In this document: positions 58,700 through 64,000 of the stretch, piece after piece | Numbering within the stretch: position 1 is the first letter of the stretch | How the letters are laid out: each line of letters begins with the position of its first letter | NCBI GenBank assembly: GCA_963820795.1 | Contig: CAWGBJ010000016.1 | Span: forward strand, 1-64,000 | Origin: Roseiarcus sp963820795 | GTDB lineage: Bacteria > Pseudomonadota > Alphaproteobacteria > Rhizobiales > Beijerinckiaceae | Direction of reading: 5' to 3' | DNA length: 64,000 nucleotides | Position numbers and translations under genes: made by a program | Notes under the pieces: model-generated | What the model saw: only the letters and a program-made list of their open reading frames with translations | Told to the model about the DNA's origin: nothing | The model's database searches: none

Positions 58700-59383
58700 T
58701 TGACAGAGAGAGACGACAAAGAGGTGCGGGGGTACCTAGCTGATCAATTCGCCCGGTACCTCCGTCTTGCGACGGGGCGCATCTCGTTGCCCGGGCGCGA
58801 TCTCGGGCGCCTTCACCGCAGGTTCGCGACGATCTTCGCCTCCGCGGCGATCCGCTTCGGGGTCCTTCCGTGGACTGCCGAGGGGCTCACCGAGGCGCTG
58901 ATCGCGTGCGAGTTGGCGCACGTTCGCCGCGTGCGCCAGGCCTCGCTGGCTGCGGCGTCGGCCGCTCGGGACGCCGATCCTCTGGAGCGCCTCAGGGCCC
59001 ACGTGCGCGATGAGGCATGGCGGTTCGTCGATCTCCGTCAGGGGCTCGTCGATCCGACCGAGGAGCACGTCCACGCGACGTGTCCCGGCTACGTCAACCG
59101 GCATCCCGACGCTACGCTCGAGTATCTATTCTCGGACGCGAAATTCAGCGAGATCTGCGGCGGAAAGGGTCCGGCCTTGCGGCTCAAGGCCGAGCTGATG
59201 CGTTCGGGAGCGTTGCTGCGTGACGGCCTCCGGCCCTCGACGCGCCGGATGATCTGGGCAAGCGGCGACAATAGGCGGGAACAGGTCGTCGCTGTGCGCG
59301 CGAGCTCCTTCAGTCGCCCGCACGTCGGGCGGTCTGACGAGACGCGGATCGGGAAAGGCACGCCCGTCTGGCCCAGCACCTGA
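58700..59383 (+). pseudogene. C-terminal part of a DUF927-type helicase/primase-like protein
   Basis: A 227-residue frame starting (TTG) right after the ISL3 element. LRAHVRDEAWRFVDLRQG, GYVNRHPDATLEYLFSDAKFSEICGGKGPALRLKAELMRSGALLRDG and RRMIWASGDNRREQVVAVRA resemble the winged-helix end of DUF927 proteins of phages and integrative elements, where RAGY-R-------Y-L---F-E-C-G is typical. The catalytic N-terminal region is missing, presumably displaced by the ISL3 insertion. The assignment rests on pattern only. It fits with the recombinase and AAA+ genes nearby as an element's replication module. Confidence 0.45.
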
Positions 59384-59790
59384 GAGGAGTCCGTCTCCGT
59401 CCCGGAGCTCTGCTCGGCGATGCGGTCATCGTGAGCGTTTGCGTCCAAACACTCGACGACTCCCGCACAATTGGTCATTCGCTGGCACATCGACGGCGAC
59501 CTGATCGCTGGCCTCGTACGCATTTCGAGGGCGCGTCATAGCGCCATGATTTCGTTATAATGTTCCACTTGACATATAGGTTTATTGTGTTACAATCAAG
59601 ATAGGTAGGATAGCAGCCGCCGCGGCGCCTTGCCCGGCAGACTCGAATCGGCGCGTCACCGCTTCACCCTCAATTGCAACAATCCCCAACCGAACGCGCG
59701 CTTCCGCGCGCGCCGACGCGCGCCTTCGCCATCCGTGGCGACCGGTCGACCCCGGTCCCGCCGGCTCCCCTCAATCGTCGAGAAAGTCAC
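59384..59790. other. intergenic region with promoter-like sequences
   Basis: No gene supported. Besides the promoter listed separately at 59569-59596, there is a TATAAT at 59556-59561, and a run of GCGCGC-rich sequence near 59695-59720 before the DUF3768 gene. Confidence 0.4.
59569..59596 (+). promoter_or_regulatory. consensus-like sigma-70 promoter
   Basis: TTGACA and TACAAT are separated by 16 bases in a short AT-rich stretch, about 195 bases before the DUF3768 gene. It is the best consensus promoter in the window; the long leader leaves room for an unseen small RNA or peptide. Confidence 0.6.
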
Positions 59791-60132
59791 ATGTCGAACG
59801 AAATCCCGAATGCCGTCACTCGAATTCAAGAGCTCAATGACGCCTTTCGCCGCTCCTTCGTCGGCGGCGTCGTGGTCGTCACTGCCGGCTTTGAATCTTT
59901 GCCAGCCGACCGGCGTTGCTCGATCCTCGCCAAGGGCCGCGCGTTCGACCAGTTCAACGAGGACAACGATCCGCACGGCGAGCACGACTTCGGTCTCATA
60001 GAGGACGGCGATGCCCGGTGCTTCTGGAAGGTGGATTACTACGATCTAGACATGGAAATAATGTCGCCGGGTCCTGCAGATCCCTCTGTCACGACACGCG
60101 TTCTAACCCTGATGCTCGCAGACGAGTACTGA
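59791..60132 (+). CDS. DUF3768 family protein
   Basis: A 113-residue acidic protein starting MSNEIPNAVTRIQELNDAFRRSF, with VVVTAGFESLPADRRCSILAKGRAFDQFNEDNDPHGEHDFGLIE (key pieces DPHGEHDFG and FDQFNEDN), FWKVDYYDLDMEIMSPGPADPSVTTRVLTLMLADEY. This is the complete DUF3768 domain. These small proteins are frequent on alphaproteobacterial plasmids and integrative elements; function is unknown. ATG 59791 follows an AGAAAGTC site. It is one of very few intact genes in the terminal region. Confidence 0.85.
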   Translation: MSNEIPNAVTRIQELNDAFRRSFVGGVVVVTAGFESLPADRRCSILAKGRAFDQFNEDNDPHGEHDFGLIEDGDARCFWKVDYYDLDMEIMSPGPADPSVTTRVLTLMLADEY

Positions 60133-60346
60133 TCGGTCCGTCGCCGATCTAAGCCGGCCTCGCCAGTTCGACCGGTCATCGATCGAAGCGACTAAGCTTC
60201 TGACGTTCCGACGCCCAAGTTCGCTACGCCGCCTGCTGGCGTTGTCTTTCGTTCGCATCAGCCAAAATCGCTGCGCCTATCGTACTCGCGCGAGCCTTCT
60301 GCGCGCTCGAGTCTTGCGCGGCCGGCAATCCGAGGAGTCTCTCGTT

Positions 60347-60899
60347 ATGCCCGGTAAGCAAGCCAAGGCGGCCACCCCGCAGATGCTGCGACGGATGCTG
60401 CGCAAAGTGTCGAAGTCACCCCTTCACGCTCGCGATCAGACGATGATCCTTTTGTCCGTAAAGGCCGGCCTGCGCGCCTGCGAGATCGCCCGACTCGACT
60501 GGTCGATGGTGCTCGACGCGCGCGGCAAGGTCGCCGACGCGATTTCGGTCCGCGACGCAATCGTCAAGAAGCACGGGGCTCGACGCATCCCCATGCATCA
60601 CGACCTGCGCGCGCGCTTCAGGCACTGCGGCGGATCGGCGACTGCCCTGGACCCGTCATGCGCTCCGCCCGCGGCGGCCACTTACGGCCCACCAGCGCGG
60701 TCAACTGGTTTGCCTCCCTGTTCAGGGAACTCGGCCTCGAAGGATGCTGGTCGCACTCGGGCCGGCACACCTTCATCACCGGCGCCGCGCGCAACCTCCA
60801 TCGCAGCGGCTGCAGCCTCCACGACGTCCAGCTGGGACGACAGAGCGGTATATCGACGGCGACACGCCGGGACAAAGGCGCTTGGTCGGCTTGTTGTAA
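60347..60899 (+). pseudogene. tyrosine recombinase/integrase with frameshift and active-site deletion
   Basis: ATG 60347 has a GAGGAG ribosome-binding site. MLRRMLRKVSKSPLHARDQTMILLSVKAGLRACEIARLDW carries the first catalytic Arg (LRACEIA). After a frame change near 60625 the sequence reads RSARGGHLRPTSAVNWFASLFRELGLEG, then HSGRHTFITGAARNLHRSGCSLHDVQL (HxxR motif). The segment with the next catalytic His (LAGHRSI in relatives) is missing, and the frame then changes to TTERYIDGD with the nucleophilic Tyr and a TAA at 60897. The enzyme is short of one active-site residue and cannot be active. It was probably the element's own integrase. Confidence 0.8.
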
Positions 60900-60954
60900 G
60901 CCCCGCCCTTCCATTTCTTGTTCGCATCAGCCTCAAACGAGAGGTCGCAGATTC

Positions 60955-62870
60955 ATGCACGCCTACGAACGCTGGATCCTCCGCCGATATCTCGGCAACG
61001 CTCTCAACACGAGCCGTCTTGCGAGGCCTCCGCGCCCCAGCGCAGACATCGTCGCCTGGGTCGAGACTCACGCCCGCTCGATCGGAATGCCAAGCTTCTC
61101 CTGCCCGACGTCAGTCTTGCGGGGCGGACGAAGGCTTCAAGAGTCAGCCAGTCTTAGGGAGAACTGGAAGGCTTGGCGCGCCGAGGCCATTGCCGCCGCA
61201 CGAGTGCGGCCCCGAGACCATCGCCGCTTCAGCGTCGCCTGAACTCGCTGGCCGACGCATGCTCCCTCACCGAGGCGCAGCGCGCCATGCTTGGATTGCT
61301 CGCGCGTTTTCACCAATCGCCTAAAGTCAGCGCGCTCGCCGATGCGGTCAGCGACCGTTTCGACCTAGACGCCATCACGGCTTCCAGCCTGCGTCCGTTG
61401 CTCGGTCGGCGCGCCAACCGCGGCGGCCAAGCCGAAGAGGCCCGTCTCGCACAGCTCGGTCTGATCGACGCATGCGGTTCGCTTCCTGTCCTTGCCTCGA
61501 CTGAACGTCCGCAAGGTTGGCGACCTCCTGCTCGGCAAGCCTGCGCAAGCCTCATTGGGGTGGAGCGACTTCGCTCATTTGGGGGAACTGCGTGACCTGG
61601 CGGCAAAAGTCGTAGCGGCCGCCAACCGGAGGAACTCCAACCACGCCCGCGGGGCGAACATTCTATTCTATGGGCCTCCTGGATCCGGCAAGAGCGAAAT
61701 CGCCAAGAGGCTCGGCGCTCGCGTCGGCTATTCGGTGCACTTCATCGGCGAGAGCAACGACGAGAATGCCGAGCCTAGCCGCAACCAGCGCGTCGCAGCC
61801 CTGATGATCGCCAACGCAATCGGCGGCTTGGCGGGACGTACGATTTTCGTCGTCGACGAGGCGGACGACCTGTTCGTCGGCGTCGACGACGAGGACGCCT
61901 CGAGCCGGCGCGGCAGCAAGGTATTCATGAACCGGCTCATCGAGAGAGCGGTCGCGCCGACGGTTTGGATCGCCAACGACGTCGATAGGCTTGGTCCCGC
62001 GATGATCCGGCGCATGAACCTTGTCCTGCGCTTTCCCAAGCCCGCCCTTTCTGTGCGGAAGAGGATTGTCTCGCGCATCTCCAGGAGCGAGCGCTTTCCG
62101 CTCGACGAAGCGTCCGCGCTCGCGATCGCCGGCGCGAGCGCATCGCCCGCGCAATCGGCGGCGGGTGAGCGTGACAATTCTCGAAAGCCTCGCTGGGTTC
62201 ATCGAGAACGCGATCCGCTGACGTCGATCTCGTCAAATTGGCCGACCAGGTTGCGCGAGCGCGGGCGCGAGCCCTCTCCTTCTGTCTCTCGGGTCCGCCC
62301 GGAACGGGAAAGTCGGCCTACGCCCATCACCTGGCCGAGCGCCTGGATCTGGACGTCCTGGAAAAGCGGTTCTCCGATCTCAGCTCGATGTGGCTCGGCG
62401 AGTCGGAAAAAGCGATCGCCGCGGCGTTCGAGGAGGCCGCCGATCTTCGCGCCTTTCTCATCCTCGACGAAGCAGACTCGCTGCTGCGCGATCGAGGAGT
62501 GGCGCAGCAGTCTTGGGAAATCACTCAGGTCAACGAAATGCTAACGCAGATGGAGCGTCACCCCTACCCCTTCGCCTGCACGACCAACGCGCCGGAGCTC
62601 TTGGACGCGGCGGCGGCGCGACGGTTCCTGTTCAAGGTTCGCTTTCTGCCGATGACGGCCGATCAGATCGCCGAAGCATATCGGCGCGCATTCGGCGTCG
62701 CTGTGCTTGGCTTGGTGCTCAAACTCACCGGCCTGACCCCGGCGGATTTTGCAACGGTAGCGAGGAAAGCAAGCGCGCTGGGCGAGCGCGATCCGAGGAC
62801 TCTTGCCCGATGGCTTGAAAACGAGGCGCAGGCGAAGCCGGACGCAGGGCCGCGAAAGATTGGCTTCTAG
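60955..62870 (+). pseudogene. two-domain AAA+ ATPase, frameshifted
   Basis: An approximately 630-residue ATPase can be assembled. The N-terminal part starts MHAYERWILRRYLGNALNTSRLARPPRPSADIVAWVETHA. A helical region follows (SLTEAQRAMLGLLARFHQSPKVSALADAVSDRF). AAA domain 1 has Walker A GPPGSGKSEIAKRL, Walker B TIFVVDEADDLF and WIANDVDRLGPAMIRRMN. AAA domain 2, frameshifted near 62150 and 62225, has LSGPPGTGKSAYAHHLAERL, MWLGESEKAIAAAFEEA, FLILDEADSLLRDR, the sensor CTTNAPELLDAAAARRFLFKV and a C-terminal lid to 62868. Four or more frame changes. Tandem AAA+ proteins of this kind accompany integrases on alphaproteobacterial islands; the role is not known. Confidence 0.75.
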
Positions 62871-63222
62871 CCTCGAATTCCGCCCATCACACTGCCGCCT
62901 TGAGAAGGGCCCCTGGGCCAACAAGTCGAATCGCCGTCAACAACCAAAGCTTCTCCTGGCTGGACATGCGTCGCTCTCGACCACCCAAGCTCAAAGGCTA
63001 ATGTCTCGATCGCCGCATACCCGTATGGATGAGTGCTGGCTTTTCGTCCTCAATGAGGGAATTGATTAAAACTGATCCGCTTCGCGGGGACATAGGTAGA
63101 AATGCGATAGATGCCCCAGCAAGATGATCCACTTCGCGCCATGGCAGTTCTCCTCGGGTCGATAGGCTCTGTCCTCGCCGCTGCTCGTGAACAGTTTCGA
63201 AGGTCACTTGTCGCATCGGAAG
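62871..63222. other. region without a supported gene
   Basis: Contains GATCCGCTTCGCGG / GATCCACTTCGCGC words spaced about 55 bases apart (63074, 63128), the remains of a repeated sequence. No credible coding sequence in any frame. Confidence 0.35.
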
Positions 63223-63333
63223 GCGGCCCACGATGTTGACGCCGTCGCGCATCAGATTCCCGTTTGCTTCCTCGACGACGTCATCGGCATGAACGCCCAC
63301 GCGGCGCGCGCCCTCAGGCGTCACGCAGGCTAG
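63223..63333 (-). pseudogene. class III adenylate/guanylate cyclase fragment
   Basis: A minus-strand piece reads CVTPEGARRVGVHADDVVEEANGNLMRDGVNIVGRL. It matches the part of class III nucleotidyl cyclases with the second metal-binding and substrate region (usual form RIGIHxGDVVEEx-DLxGDGVNIAARLE). Flanking sequence does not continue the domain in this frame. The fragment is too short to be functional. Identification is from pattern only. Confidence 0.45.
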
Positions 63334-63607
63334 CACAGAAACCAACCTGAGAGGTCGCATCGACTGGGAGCGGCTGAGCCCGGAGGCCGTCGCAAACCCA
63401 ACGAGATGGTCGGTTTTACCCATTCGCCGCGGCGGCGGGATCGGCTGGAATCGACGTAAAGCACCCGCTGCGGATCGCGGCCTGGGACGCCTCAATTGGG
63501 CGGAGAGTACGCATTGCGTGAACGACGCCTCACGGGCACGTTGCAACGTACGCCGCGAGGCTGCGCGGACTGTGCTTTCGATCTTGGTATGTCCGAGCGG
63601 ACACGCG

Positions 63608-63802
63608 TCATAATGCACCTTCTGTCAACTCATTGAAAGTCAAAGGCCCCAGATGGATGCCCGCGCCGATTGTCTTTCCTGCGAAGGGCTGGGTCGTAGC
63701 GAACTCCTCCCCGATTGCAGCGAGAAGTCGACAATTTCTTCGCACCCAGTCGATCCGCGCTTCATGGCGGTCTAACTCTAGACGGTCGGCTTCTTCACGC
63801 AA
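63608..63802 (-). pseudogene. adenosylhomocysteinase-like N-terminal fragment
   Basis: From ATG 63802 the protein reads RIDWVRRNCRLLAAIGEEFATTQPFAGKTIGAGIHLGP, then diverges and stops 11 residues later. The RIxWV------L--I---F---PFAG--IG-GIHLEPKT pattern is that of the N-terminal region of S-adenosylhomocysteine hydrolase-like proteins. The expected L-E-P-K-T substrate motif is lost at the point of divergence. A truncated relic; the match is short, so the call is tentative. Confidence 0.4.
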
Positions 63803-63836
63803 TCTAGAATCTATAGAGTTGATCGCCAGAAATTAG

Positions 63837-64000
63837 GAAAAGCGGGAGACAGCTGCAAATCGCGGGTACTTGCCCGACGGGTTCCGAACCTACCTTCCGA
63901 ACTCCGGCGCCTTCAGGATCCCGTGACGCGGCTCATCGCCGCCTCGAGGCCATGACCGCCGCGTGGGAGTACGGCCTCGCGGCGCACAACCACCGCCGTC
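63837..64000. other. window end, possible coding start
   Basis: A plus-strand frame open at the window edge reads DAAHRRLEAMTAAWEYGLAAHN, which has protein-like composition. No start codon or family can be given. Confidence 0.2.

Overview
The window is GC-rich DNA from an alphaproteobacterium, most likely a Hyphomicrobiales (Rhizobiales) member of the Beijerinckiaceae/Methylocystaceae type. The rpmH-rnpA-yidC-engB order, the Omp25/31-like barrel, OpgG, a BrnTA module and the protein style support this; the exact genus cannot be named from sequence alone.

Layout. (1) 1-490: a BrnT/BrnA toxin-antitoxin pair cut by the window edge. (2) 570-8456: a decay zone in which a HAD hydrolase, a DUF4239 protein, a PRC-barrel protein, an IS4-type transposase, dxs, a MarR regulator and an MDR oxidoreductase are all recognisable but broken by repeated frameshifts. 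(3) 8831-11996: intact housekeeping block rpmH-rnpA-yidC-engB, preceded by an intrinsic terminator. (4) 12018-16629: a TMEM175-like channel, pobA, a YkuD_2 protein, a creatininase and a RidA-like gene. (5) 16863-41971: about 25 kb of co-directional, often overlapping genes. In order these are an orphan ABC ATPase, a cytosine-deaminase-like amidohydrolase, a GlcD-type flavoprotein, a flavodoxin-fold reductase, a branched-chain-amino-acid-type ABC importer whose second ATPase is fused to a Tm-1-like domain, a TIM-barrel PEP-hydrolase-family enzyme, a giant flotillin, two SRPBCC proteins, a three-component molybdenum hydroxylase with a split large subunit, a MoxR/VWA maturation pair, an amidohydrolase_2 enzyme, a metallo-beta-lactamase-fold hydrolase and a gluconolactonase-cysteine hydrolase fusion. 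It reads as an uptake-and-degradation system for an organic, probably nitrogen-containing heterocyclic, compound; the substrate is unknown. (6) 42107-45282: an ABC1 kinase, a VOC dioxygenase-like protein and an isoprenylcysteine-methyltransferase-like membrane protein. (7) 45387-48730: a hisC gene cut by an antisense group II intron, then a RAYT transposase bounded by inverted repeats. (8) 48766-54671: a divergent TetR/FAD-monooxygenase pair with two operator-like palindromes, an alpha/beta hydrolase, opgG and an outer-membrane barrel. (9) 54855-64000: tRNA-Phe followed by a decayed mobile region (IS481-, IS1634-, IS200- and ISL3-type remnants, two AT-rich unknown genes, a DUF927-like tail, DUF3768, a damaged tyrosine recombinase, a damaged two-domain AAA+ ATPase and further gene fragments), which looks like an old island beside the tRNA.

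Working model for region 5: a periplasmic binding protein and Liv-type permease import the compound. The molybdenum hydroxylase (FAD, 2Fe-2S and Mo-cofactor subunits, probably matured by the MoxR/VWA pair) hydroxylates it. The amidohydrolases, lactonase-like, metallo-beta-lactamase-fold and creatininase-like enzymes would open and hydrolyse rings or amides. The flotillin may organise the membrane-associated parts. This is inference from family membership and gene order.

Single-base frameshifts also occur in otherwise well-preserved genes (ridA-like, livG, VWA, MBL, alpha/beta hydrolase), so some breaks may be sequencing errors rather than real mutations.
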